Source of the DNA: Phymorhynchus buccinoides
Taxonomy: Eukaryota > Mollusca > Gastropoda > Neogastropoda > Raphitomidae
Length of the DNA: 64,000 bases
Reading direction: 5' to 3'
Assembly (NCBI GenBank): GCA_017654935.2
Contig: CM065697.1
Coordinates: 48,339,619-48,403,618, forward strand
This document shows positions 45,110 through 54,559 of this stretch, piece after piece; the first letter of the stretch is position 1, and each line of letters starts with the position of its first letter. Made by a program: the position numbers and the translations under genes. A model generated the notes under the pieces. The model did no database searches and was not told the DNA's origin. It saw only the letters and a program-made list of their open reading frames with translations.

Positions 45110-45514
45110 TGTGACCCAGCAACACGAAAGGGACATTAAGTGTCAAAATGACCATTCTCAGACAATGGTACAGTTAAAAACTTCAGACAATTCTGTTTCA
45201 AATGATATAAGAACCATTCTTGCTTTTTTTTGTTCCAGAGTTATGAGCATTTCAAATTTGGTAGGGTGACTGTCGGCCATTTTCAGAAATGACAGTCTAA
45301 AGTTAGCCTGGCTGAGGAATTTTTCAAAGCATGTTTGGGAGTATTTAGAGACTATCCTAAAGATTATCCTTTATAAATATGAAAGATGAGATGCTAGAGA
45401 GCACGAAAATACCCATAACTCAAAACTGACAAAAAATTAGATTTTTGACTTTTCAAGCCTGTTGCGAGAAACTAGCCCAGCGACTTAATGTCCCTTTCGT
45501 GGTGCTGGGTCACA
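45110..45514. mobile_element. MITE, TIR TGTGACCCAGCAMCACGAAAGGGACATTAAG, copy 1
   Basis: The left end 'tgtgacccagcaacacgaaa' + 'gggacattaag' pairs with 'cttaatgtccctttcgtggt' + 'gctgggtcaca'. TA flanks both ends (45108-45109 and 45515-45516). No coding. Confidence 0.9.
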
Positions 45515-45879
45515 TATGTGCAAGTAAGTAAAATAAGTAAGAAATAAGCGCATGCACATGTTTCCGCGTGCACATGTCCTTGGAGACAGAATATAACTAA
45601 TTTCAGTAGCAGACACGTTGTGGGATTGTCATGTACATGAAATCATAACTAGCACACATAATCTGGCCAGTAAATAAGCTTGCCTTTTTCAACTCACTGT
45701 TATAGCTGACATTTTTTTGTTCATACAAAAAAGGTTTTGCACTGAACCTATCAGATTTAAAACCGTGGCTAGGGTTAACAGCTTCCTTTTGATTTATAAC
45801 TTTTCCACAGTTATATTTATAAAGCTAGTTTTTGGTGGTGGTGGTTTTTTTCAAACACTTTTAAAGCCCTGTTGCTGTT

Positions 45880-46060
45880 GTCTTGTCCTGGCTTAAAGAC
45901 TCCAGGGATCATCCCAACAGCCAAAACACTTGAACACTATGGCACAAATGCACCAGCTAGGGATGAGAACATTACGCGTGTGACCGTTTTTGATCACCCC
46001 GCCACGTGGGCAGCCACACTCCTACTTCGGAGGATTTTAGACATGATGTTAAGCTAGGAG
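45880..46060 (+). mobile_element. SINE family 2 tail fragment
   Basis: 'agactccagggatcatccca', 'atgcaccagctagggatgag' and 'accccgccacgtgggcagcc' match the tail at 20790 and 27838. 46061-46331 shows nothing recognisable. Confidence 0.6.
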
Positions 46061-46331
46061 CTTGTCATGGCTTTAGACAATTCCCGCATAACCATGCTGA
46101 ACATAACAACATTTTGATGTAGCTTTGGTGTTCTAGCTTATGTCAACTGGTCTGACACAGCCTCATGCCAAGGCGGGTTAGAGCCTTACAAAAGGCCTAA
46201 TTTTTCGGGACCTGGAGGAACCTTATGTAGCTGAAGTCATTCAAGGAAAAGGACAGAGACAGTTATGAGGGAAAGGCATCACTAGGGAGGAGTGTTTATG
46301 ACCTCTGCTCTACTTTCTGTTTTTATACACA

Positions 46332-46692
46332 TGGGTGGAACTCCCCAAAATGAAAAAAAAACCTGAAAGGCAGGGGTCCAGGGACCCATGGCCCCGGCAG
46401 GGTACAGGGGCAGAGCCCCGTCGGATGATTCAGGGGGGCAAGTTAAGAGAGAGAGATAACGAGACAGACAGTTAAAATGATAGACAGAGACAGTTTGAGT
46501 GCGATAAGCCTTGTAAAATTATTACATTGCCTTTCTAAACTTCCAGGATAGAACCACCAAGTTGAAAACGCCCCAAATCGCTTGTGGTCCCAACATTTTT
46601 TGGGATGAATTAAAAAAAAAATGAAGTTCAGTTTCTGGTAAAATTACAAATACTGAAATCAGTGTAAAAATGAAAGAGTAGCACCCATGTAG
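46332..46692 (-). mobile_element. MITE with CATGGGTGC-type termini, copy 3
   Basis: Reverse complement of 1069-1432: it starts 'atgggtggaactccccaaaa' and ends 'gaaagagtagcacccatg'. Confidence 0.7.
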
Positions 46693-46933
46693 TTATGTTT
46701 CTAATTCAAGCATTGATTTTAGCCCCTGTGAAAGCCTTCCAGTCTTCAATACCTTTTCCAGTTTTTCATGGACTGGTGGGAACCTTAAGGGACCAACTCA
46801 CGCGCGCGCAGTATGACTATCAAACTGACATTTGTGAGGCACGATTCTCGTGAAATACTACTGTCTACACGAATCTGACGAAACCCAGCTAGTTTCATTC
46901 ACTCTATTTGTGGACCTCTGAAGAAAAATCTAT

Positions 46934-47047
46934 TTAACGTCCTCCGGTCTGAAACAGACACATGTGGGACATTAGTAAATATAAAGATGGTGGGAACGAT
47001 CCCGGAGGCAATGCCCGGGGGCAGCACAACACCAGGAAAGTCCTGAA
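46934..47047 (-). repeat. Dispersed repeat, inverse of 1-140
   Basis: 'taacgtcctccggtctgaaa' to 'caggaaagtcctga' is the complement of the window's first 140 bases. 46693-46933 and 47048-47287 have nothing recognisable. Confidence 0.6.
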
Positions 47048-47287
47048 CCCCCAACAACAGATATCAATGTAAAGTGGACCTCTGTACACGATTTTGGTGA
47101 AATACCTGTATTTTTGTATCGGACATTTTACGAGATTCGTGAATTGGGGTCAACGTGAATATAGTGGACAAAAATGAGCAGGACTTCATGGCATTCCTTT
47201 AGGTAGTATTTCAGGAGAATAATGCCTCACAGATGTCGTCACAGTTGGATAGTCGTACAGCTGAAATCGCACATGAGTCAGTCCCTT

Positions 47288-47530
47288 TAACCCTTTCGCC
47301 GCCAATGTCGCATTTTAGTGCCACAATGATTTAACGCCCATGTCACGAAAAGGCCTCAAATCAGGGTCTGTTGTCCAAAGAGCCTATTTTCTTAATTATG
47401 GGAGGTAAGGATAGGCCTTACGCTGTACATGTCACAGAGGAATCCCCCATATTGCAGATGATTTTTTATCTCTACCCAGGTAAGTTTAATGGACATTTTG
47501 CTGAAAAATGGCTGGCGGAGAAAGGGTTAA
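47288..47530. mobile_element. MITE with AACCCTTTCNCCGCCA termini
   Basis: The left end 'aaccctttcgccgccaatg' pairs with the right end 'tggcggagaaagggtt'. It is inverse to 10978-11200. Confidence 0.75.
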
Positions 47531-47576
47531 ATAATTGGACCGATGTCAGGAAAAGAAGAGATCCACCTGGCTGGAA

Positions 47577-47815
47577 AAACAATCATGTGGGGAAGGGGTA
47601 TCCTGGGTCCCACCAGTGGAACACCCTGACGGCTATGGTGATCATGTGGGGAAGGGGTATCCTGGGTCCCACCAGTGGAACACCCTGACGGCTATGGTGA
47701 TCATGTGGGGAAGGGGTATCCTGGGTCCCACCAGTGGAACACCCTGACGGCTATGGCGATCATGTGGGGAAGGGGTATCCTGGGTCCCACCAGTGGAACA
47801 CCCTGACGGCGATGG
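47577..47815. repeat. 59-bp minisatellite, 4 copies, at the 3' edge of a - strand exon
   Basis: 'gatcatgtggggaaggggta' + 'tcctgggtcccaccagtgga' + 'acaccctgacggctatggt' repeats with a strict 59-bp period (47580, 47639, 47698, 47757). On the - strand it overlaps the end of the putative exon that starts at 47999. Confidence 0.9.
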
Positions 47816-47999
47816 CTGGGTCCAGCACACACTCCACAGCGTGGCCGGCTGAGGCGGAGGAGTGGTGCGCCAGGCGCGCGCTGTCGAAGCTCAGCCTGAG
47901 GCGCTGGTGCCGGAAGTTGTGGCTGAGGGTCATGTGAACTGCCGACAGGATCTGACCCATCACCTGGGGCGAGGTGGAGGCAAAGTGAGTGCTCGTCAC
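47790..47999 (-). CDS. Unidentified internal exon (3' border unclear)
   Basis: On the - strand an acceptor 'cgtcatatttcag' is followed by a GC-rich frame beginning VTSTHFASTSPQVMGQILSA and then VHMTLSHNFRHQRLRLSFDS, with AVECVLDPAIAVRVFHWWDP near its end. Composition differs sharply from the flanks, and the text reads like real protein. The 3' border falls in the 59-bp minisatellite (possible donors 'cactg|gtggga' or 'tcagg|gtgttc'). Part of the acceptor and exon start is repeated, decayed, at 48061-48200. I do not recognise the gene. Confidence 0.45.
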
Positions 48000-48230
48000 C
48001 TGAAATATGACGATAAATTATCATCATCATTGTCATAATCATCGTTATCGTCATCATTAAAATTGTGGCTGAGGGTCATGTGACCTGCCGACAAGATCTG
48101 ACCCATGACCTGGGCAGCGAGTGCTCGTCACCTGAAATATGACGATAAATTATTATCATCATGGTCATCGTCATTACCATCATCATCGTTAAAATTGTCG
48201 CTGAGGGTCATGTGATCCACCGGTTGCCTG
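48000..48230. repeat. Acceptor-side duplication and GAT-rich intron
   Basis: 'gctgagggtcatgtg' occurs at 47922, 48068 and 48202. 'gctcgtcacctgaaatatga' occurs at 47991 and 48124. On the - strand these are copies of an intron end plus exon start. 48231-48665 holds nothing recognisable. Confidence 0.7.
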
Positions 48231-48665
48231 AAATAAGGATGATTAATAATTAACTTGAAAACAAAATCAAATCAAATCTGAAAGAATGTGCAAAGAGGCA
48301 AAATGATGACAGTGAACTCCAACGACTCAAAACTACGCCACTTTTTAATGCACATGATAGCATGGAGGCTTTGTGAGAAGCAGAACTACATTTCTTTTTC
48401 CTCTCATGTCATTGATCTCTCAAGGAGCTGATCCACCATCAAAGGCCAGGCGGACATCCTTTCCAATTATCATTGCAAAGGTTTGCCATTTCCCCCCATC
48501 CGCTTTCTCTTTGCACATTCCACTATTCCTACTCCTATCTTGTTTACCCATCACCAATGATTATCTTTCCTTTGGACTGTACAAAATAGCACTGTACCAA
48601 ATTCCCTACATTCTGTTTGCTTTCCGTTTCCCCCAGACTTAACCCCTTCACTGTCAGGGAAAATG

Positions 48666-49090
48666 TGTGACCCAGCACCATGAAAGGGACATTAAGTCGC
48701 TGGGCTAGTTTCTCACAATAGGCTTGGAAAGTCAAAAATCTAATTTTTGGTCAATTTTGAGTTATGGTTATTTTCATGTTCTCTAACATCTTATCTTTCA
48801 TATAAAGGACAATCTTTAATATGGTCTCTAAATGGTCTTATAAGTACTTTAAAACGAGTAGGTCAATGCATTTTCTTCAGCTAGGCTAGACTTTAGACTG
48901 TGTTTTCTCAAAATGGCCGATGCTCATCCTACTAACTTTAAATGTTCATAATTCTGGAATGGAAAAAGATACAAGAATGGTTCTTGTATCAGTAGAAAGA
49001 GAATTGTCTGAAGTTTTCAAATATACGATTTTCTCAGAATAGTCAGTTTGACACTTACCGGCAATGTCCCTTTCGTGGTGCTGGGTCACA
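48666..49090. mobile_element. MITE, TGTGACCCAGC family, copy 2 (reverse)
   Basis: The left end 'tgtgacccagcaccatgaaa' + 'gggacattaag' and right end 'gtccctttcgtggtgctggg' + 'tcaca'. Its interior is the complement of 45110-45514. Confidence 0.9.
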
Positions 49091-49597
49091 TTTGAGAAAT
49101 TATCATTTTTTAAATTATGAAACTGAAAAGAGACCTGTTACTGTTAGACTCAATCTAACAAACTAATGGTTGAAAGTAAAACATTCTCTCAATCCTGAAA
49201 TGACAGACATTTCAATGTTCTCTGAATCTTCCCAATCCTGAAGTGGTGACTGCATTAAAAAAACAATTTCCAATGTGTGTGTCTGTGCATACTGGATGGG
49301 TGGGGGCGGTGTTAGAACTGCATGTCTATCGTCTTGTTTTAATCTGCCATCAATGTTGGCACAAATGTCTGATTTCATGAGAGTAATTGAAGACTTTGGA
49401 TCCGGATGACAAAATGACCAAGTCTGAAGAATCTTTCTATCAACTTTTCCAACCCTGATTTCAGCACTCCTGAACTGCTTTCACCCATGCAAAATAGTCT
49501 AGAGACACATTTTCCAGACTTGCTTAAAACACAATCTGGCATTCCATGACAATGACATAAAAGGTTATGACATCATCAATGACATCACACAGCCTGC
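49091..49597. other. Host DNA, nothing recognised
   Basis: Unique sequence apart from 'aaggttatgacatcatcaat' + 'gacatcacacag', also found near 14000. Confidence 0.4.
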
Positions 49598-49977
49598 AGT
49601 GGACACGGGGCAGGCAGGGAAGGGGTTAACTCTTCAAAAACGATCACACACGTAACGCTATCATCCCTAGCTGATGCATTTGTACCATAGTGTTCAAGTG
49701 CTTCGGCTGTTGGGATGATCCCTGGAGTCTTCAAGCCAGGAACCACAACATCATTAGGTTCACACCAGGCAGCGGGACTTCTCCATTCGCTTACCGACTG
49801 TTTAACTGCCATGGCTTTTTACGTGCGTAAAGCGCACAGGTCAGACTTGCTTTAAGTCCCCATCCGAATGACTCGGCGTTCAGTTCAGTTCAATTATCCC
49901 GTCAAACTGAAAAGAAAGGGCGAGGCCGGGATTCGAACCCGGGTCATCCCCGCATTGAAATTTGGCAGTCGAACGTC
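49598..49977 (-). mobile_element. tRNA-derived SINE, family 2, nearly complete
   Basis: On the - strand a B box 'gggttcgaatccc' (about 49940-49928) is followed by the family body and the tail 'ctccagggatcatcccaaca'. The A-box end is cut by the next MITE. Its phrases match 18440-18650 and the tail copies elsewhere, showing that head and tail belong to one element. Confidence 0.75.
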
Positions 49978-50039
49978 TTAAAGACACATTGACCCACCAC
50001 GATTAAGTCCCTTGTTTTTTTCTGGGTAGTTGTGACCCA
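49978..50039. mobile_element. Truncated left end of the 3417-3665 MITE
   Basis: 'ttaaagacacattgacccac' to 'gggtagttgtgaccca' follows the full copy at 3417 base for base with few changes, then stops matching at 50039. What follows has no host match in this window, so this is the probable left junction of the virus-like element. Confidence 0.7.
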
Positions 50040-50440
50040 GAGAACAGGGTAACCCCAGTTCTGGCTCAGTATCGGTTTCGGTTTCACTCCTCCATTTATT
50101 AAAAAAACGGCTAAAAAACACTACTTTTTCTTATGCTTTTTAACCCCCCAAAAAAGGTGTGATTTAAGCCATTTTTTTGCATTTTTTATCCACAAAAACA
50201 GTGTGATTCAATCGTTTTTATTCACGAAAACAGCGTGATTTAACGGTGAACCCCAGTTCTGGTACAAGAGAGAATCCCCTACTTTAAGATACAAAAACGC
50301 TACTTTAAGGGGTAAAAAAAGTAAAAATCCGTCTCCACTTTATTCTGTCAATTCGGAAAAAAACCCACTACTTTTGGGGGTAAAAAAAATAATTATTTTT
50401 AATTAAACAAAATAATTTGAGTTAGAAAAAGGAACTCAAC
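50040..50440. promoter_or_regulatory. Left non-coding end of the element with iterated motifs
   Basis: 'ccccagttctgg' occurs at about 50053 and 50250. 'GTGTGATTYAA' or 'GCGTGATTTAA' occurs three times (50158-50242). 'CTACTTTAAG'-like words occur about five times (50121-50365). No frame. It may hold the terminal repeat, replication start and polymerase promoter; that is inference. Confidence 0.5.
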
Positions 50441-53400
50441 ATGGCAATGGCACTTGATGAAATAATTGAGCACTTAGACAAAGTTTTTAAAGAAACGGAT
50501 TTAGAAGTTATTGATCCAAAAAATGTACTAGAAAGTGTAAAACATGCTATTTCGCAAATACCTGAAAAACTAGCTATAGAACCACCAGTTAAAGTAATGT
50601 TAGCAGTGTACGTAGATTATGAAACAGTCCAAGGTGAGCAGCTTCAAGTATGGGTCTCTACTAAACAGCAAGTAGTTCTGACTTATAATGATTTTACAGA
50701 AACCTGGGCAGACAATTTAATCACCCAGTTCATTAACGCATCAGAAGAGGCAAAACTGAGAGGATCTGGTTGGTCAGAAGGCGGGGTATTAGAAATCAAA
50801 TTAAGGGAGAGTAAATATGCTCCCATCGTAGGAAACTCATTTATTCCTTTACCTAAAGAACTTGTTTTAAAACGTGCAGTATTAAACATTAAGAATACAG
50901 ATGACCGATGTTTTATGTGGTGCGTTCTAGCTAAACTCCATTATGTCAAAAAGAACGCAGAAAGAGTAACAAATTATCAAGCTTACATAAATGAATTAAA
51001 CTTTAATGGAATTGACTTCCCTGTTAGTGTAGATAAAATTGATCAGTTTGAAGAACAAAACAAACCTATATCAGTTAACGTCTACACATGGTCATCAGAA
51101 GAAAACCTTAAACCAATCCGTGTATCAAAGAACGCTCCCTCATTTAGTAATGATCCTGATAAAAATCATGTTGATCTACTCTTACTAACAGATAAAACAA
51201 AAACACACTATACATTAATTCGTACAATGAGCAGACTTATTCAGTTTACTTTAAAAGATGGGCATAAACAAGAATTCTGTCGAAGATGTTTACAGAGAAT
51301 GCCAAGTATTTATGCAGCAGTTGAACATAGAAAACATTGTAATTCATCCGTTGACTGCTATACTGAACTTATTACTCCAAAAGAAGGAAGTAAGGTGACC
51401 TTTAAAAACTGGAAGAAACTGCAATTAAGTCCTTATGTTGTTTACGCAGACTTCGAATCTATCATCGTTCCGTATCAAGGTCCAGCCCCAAAAAATCTTC
51501 CAAAAACAGTTTTATTAAATAATCATCAAATCTGTTCATACGCATTTATTGTTGTTAGATCAGACGGGAAACATTCAACACCAGAACTTTATAGAGGACC
51601 CGATGCTGCAAAAATCTTTTTAATGAGAATGATGAAACTACGAAATGAACTATCTAACCAACTAAATTTATTAGATTTAATCATGACACCTGAAGATTTA
51701 ATTCAATTTGAATCAGCTACTGAATGTTGGATTTGCAAAAAAGGGTTTATGCAAGAGGAGGACCCCGATTATTCAGACATCTATAAAGTACGAGACCATG
51801 ATCACATTAGTGGAAAATTCAGAGGAGCAGCACACAACTCCTGTAATTTGCAGTTAAAGGTTGAACCAAAGACTTGGAAACTGCCTATATTCTTTCACAA
51901 TCTACGCGGATATGACTCTCATTTAATTCTACAAGCAGTTACTGATGAATTTAGAACCGTCAGTTGTATAGCTCAGTCTTCAGAAAAGTACATGACATTT
52001 ACATTAGGTCAATTGTCTTTTTACGATTCATTACAACATCTGATGGGATCACTAGAGTCTTTAGGTCAGTCACTATCCAAATGCTCTATAACAGAAAAAT
52101 ACTTTGATCCAACACTTGTACGAAAAGGAGTATACCCTTACGAGTACATGAGTAGTTGGGATAAATTTGACGATTTAGAATTACCACCTAAAGGCGCATT
52201 CTACTCTAGTTTAAAAGGAAAAGATATAAGCGACTCTGACTACGCCCATGCTCAGTCAGCGTGGATTAAGTTAAAATGCCAGACCATGGGAGACTACCAC
52301 GACGCCTATTTAATGGCTGACGTTTGTTTGCTTGCGGACGTATTTGAGAATTACAGAAAAACGTGCATAAAACATTACAGTCTAGACCCTGCTCATTATA
52401 TTTCAGCTCCTGGAATGAGTTGGGATGCGTTCTTAAGATTTACTCGAATACAGATTGACTTACTCTCCGATCTACCAACTCTCCAGATGATTGAAGACGG
52501 CCTACGTGGAGGAATCTCCATGGCATCACACAGTTATTGTAAAGCTAACAACAAGTACTTAGACGACTACGATCCTACAAAACCATCAAATTATATCATG
52601 TACTTGGACGCCAACAATCTCTATGGTTGGGCGATGATCCAGTCACTACCTTTACGTGACTTTAAAATGTATACAGCCCCATTTGACTTCGACATCAAGG
52701 AGTTTGTACAACAGCTTTTGAAATTACCAGACTCCCACGAAACAGGATTTATTTTAGAAGTCGACTTAGACTACCCGGATGAACTCCATGACCTACACAA
52801 CGACTACCCGTTAGCAGCTGAAAGACTTCAAGTGGGGAATGACCTCCCTAAACTTGTGCCTAATCTGCAGAACAAAAAAAAATACGTTTGTCATTATAGA
52901 CTCCTTCAATTCTACTTACGGCATGGATTAAGACTAACAGCAGTTCATAGAATCATTTCGTTTAGTCAGGAGAAATTCATGGAGCCATATATAATGAAGA
53001 ACACTAATCTTAGAACACAGGCTACTGACGCCTCAGAAAAAGACTTCTTTAAGCTAATGAATAATAGTTGTTTTGGAAAGACTATGGAAAACCCGCACAA
53101 ACGTAAAGACGTTAGATTAGTTACCCAAGAAAACAAAGCAATCAAACTAACTTCAAAACCTAATTATCAAGACTTCAAAAAGTTCCATGATAACCTTTAC
53201 GGTATAATGATGAAGAAAATTAATGTGAAGCTAGATAAACCAGTCTTCATTGGGTTTGCTGTTCTTGAATTGTCCAAACTGTTGATGCTAGAATTTATAT
53301 ACGACTACTTTAAACCACTCTACCCAGACTCTAAAGTACTCTACACAGACACGGACTCATTTATTCTAGACATTCCGACTGAAGACTTTTACAAAGATTT

Positions 53401-53842
53401 AGAGACAGATTCAGCAAAAGGTGTTGACTCCTGGTATGACACCTCTGACTACCCAAGTAAATCTCCATTACATTCGAATGTAAATAAAAAGGTGATTGGC
53501 AAGATGAAGGATGAACTGAATGGAACTATAATCAAAGAGTACGTTGGTCTGAGAGCAAAGATGTATTCAATTGCTAGCCAAACTAGCGTAATTAAAAAAG
53601 CAAAAGGAATTTCTAGACCTGTTGTTCAAATGGTCATGACACACGATAACTATAAAGAAGCACTGTTTGACTCCAAGACGTTTTATCATGACAACATAAA
53701 AATACAATCTAAGTTACACGAAATAAACACAACAGTTGTAAATAAAAAATCACTCGACTCAAACAATACAAAGCGTGTGTTTAAATCACCTGAGTTTTCC
53801 TTTGCAGTTGGACACTGGAGGACTAACTGTCATAGTCAGTAG
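50441..53842 (+). CDS. PolB: Protein-primed-type family B DNA polymerase
   Basis: 1133 residues, replicating the element's genome. The 3'-5' exonuclease motifs are visible: Exo I D337/E339 (YADFES), Exo II N487-D492 (NLRGYD) and Exo III Y623-D627 (YLMAD). Polymerase motifs follow: A at D723 (DANNLYG), B at N875-K880 (NSCFGK), C at D970/D972 (YTDTDS) and K1040-x-Y1042. An HNH/endonuclease VII-like zinc module (C429, C432, HDH at 453-455, H465, C468) is embedded between Exo I and Exo II, and a Cys/His cluster lies near 280-305. An N-terminal domain of about 260 residues with DDRCFMWCVLAKLH is shared by Polinton-type polymerases as I know them. All catalytic residues are present. The start is the first ATG; AATAAA lies 30 bp past the stop. 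Confidence 0.95.
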   Translation: MAMALDEIIEHLDKVFKETDLEVIDPKNVLESVKHAISQIPEKLAIEPPVKVMLAVYVDYETVQGEQLQVWVSTKQQVVLTYNDFTETWADNLITQFINASEEAKLRGSGWSEGGVLEIKLRESKYAPIVGNSFIPLPKELVLKRAVLNIKNTDDRCFMWCVLAKLHYVKKNAERVTNYQAYINELNFNGIDFPVSVDKIDQFEEQNKPISVNVYTWSSEENLKPIRVSKNAPSFSNDPDKNHVDLLLLTDKTKTHYTLIRTMSRLIQFTLKDGHKQEFCRRCLQRMPSIYAAVEHRKHCNSSVDCYTELITPKEGSKVTFKNWKKLQLSPYVVYADFESIIVPYQGPAPKNLPKTVLLNNHQICSYAFIVVRSDGKHSTPELYRGPDAAKIFLMRMMKLRNELSNQLNLLDLIMTPEDLIQFESATECWICKKGFMQEEDPDYSDIYKVRDHDHISGKFRGAAHNSCNLQLKVEPKTWKLPIFFHNLRGYDSHLILQAVTDEFRTVSCIAQSSEKYMTFTLGQLSFYDSLQHLMGSLESLGQSLSKCSITEKYFDPTLVRKGVYPYEYMSSWDKFDDLELPPKGAFYSSLKGKDISDSDYAHAQSAWIKLKCQTMGDYHDAYLMADVCLLADVFENYRKTCIKHYSLDPAHYISAPGMSWDAFLRFTRIQIDLLSDLPTLQMIEDGLRGGISMASHSYCKANNKYLDDYDPTKPSNYIMYLDANNLYGWAMIQSLPLRDFKMYTAPFDFDIKEFVQQLLKLPDSHETGFILEVDLDYPDELHDLHNDYPLAAERLQVGNDLPKLVPNLQNKKKYVCHYRLLQFYLRHGLRLTAVHRIISFSQEKFMEPYIMKNTNLRTQATDASEKDFFKLMNNSCFGKTMENPHKRKDVRLVTQENKAIKLTSKPNYQDFKKFHDNLYGIMMKKINVKLDKPVFIGFAVLELSKLLMLEFIYDYFKPLYPDSKVLYTDTDSFILDIPTEDFYKDLETDSAKGVDSWYDTSDYPSKSPLHSNVNKKVIGKMKDELNGTIIKEYVGLRAKMYSIASQTSVIKKAKGISRPVVQMVMTHDNYKEALFDSKTFYHDNIKIQSKLHEINTTVVNKKSLDSNNTKRVFKSPEFSFAVGHWRTNCHSQ

Positions 53843-53872
53843 ACTTTCGAAACTTGTAATCATATTGAATTG

Positions 53873-53878
53873 AATAAA
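53873..53878 (+). terminator. Polyadenylation signal after the polymerase gene
   Basis: AATAAA lies in the 57-bp gap between two convergent genes, 31 bp after the polymerase stop codon. Confidence 0.6.
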
Positions 53879-53899
53879 CACCCTTTGGAGTTCTTATTG

Positions 53900-54529
53900 T
53901 TATTTCCCTAGAACAGATTTTAATGTGTCGTTTATTTTTTTTTCACATTCTTTTTTTATCGCTTCTATGTCTTGCGGTTGTGAAAAACTTGCTCTTGATT
54001 TTTTCTGAAGTTCAAACTTTTGCATTTTGTAGTCGTTGTAGTCTGCTTGCAATCTATTGAACTCCTCATCCGAAATTTGAGAGTCTTGCAAAGCCTTACT
54101 GATAATCAATCGAAATGAACTAAGTTTTGCCATTATTAATTGAACCATGGCTGTATGCTTTTGAAGTTTTATTTTTATTTTTTTGTTGAAAGCAGACGTA
54201 CTGATTGAAAACACCCCCAGCGTCAGCGATACACACCCTAGAGGCAAAGCTACTACTGATCCGACCCCTGTCGCTAACAACCCTACAGAGCTTCCTGCTG
54301 TTAAAGTACCTAGAGTTCCAAATCCAGTATTTAAGTATGTTATTGAATTAAGCAAACAAGAGTACCTTCGTTTGGTTCTGTTATAGTTAGTGAGGTCTTT
54401 TTCCAATTCCCTTTGTATTTCAGTAATCGAGGACAATCTGAACTTTCTGATTTCAGGATCATCACCACCCTCAGTCTTTTCTTTGTCAGTATCTTCTTTA
54501 GGTATTTTTGGATATACTGTAACGGACAT
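53900..54529 (-). CDS. Membrane protein with two hydrophobic helices and coiled coils
   Basis: 209 residues from the preferred ATG at 54529; an upstream ATG at 54559 adds a poor poly-Phe/Lys start that abuts the neighbouring stop. An acidic N-terminus precedes a charged helical segment with YNRTKRRYSCLLNSITYLN, then a Gly/Thr/Val-rich double membrane segment of about 50 residues, then Lys-rich helices with SDEEFNRLQADYNDYK. I recall similar proteins from cnidarian genomes, where they accompany the same gene set. Function unknown; a virion membrane or internal capsid protein is possible. TATAAA-like sequence lies just upstream of the chosen start. First in position of three - strand genes (this one is most downstream). 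Confidence 0.75.
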   Translation of the reverse strand: MSVTVYPKIPKEDTDKEKTEGGDDPEIRKFRLSSITEIQRELEKDLTNYNRTKRRYSCLLNSITYLNTGFGTLGTLTAGSSVGLLATGVGSVVALPLGCVSLTLGVFSISTSAFNKKIKIKLQKHTAMVQLIMAKLSSFRLIISKALQDSQISDEEFNRLQADYNDYKMQKFELQKKSRASFSQPQDIEAIKKECEKKINDTLKSVLGK

Positions 54530-54559
54530 CTTTTTATATTTAAAAAAAAAAATTAACAT

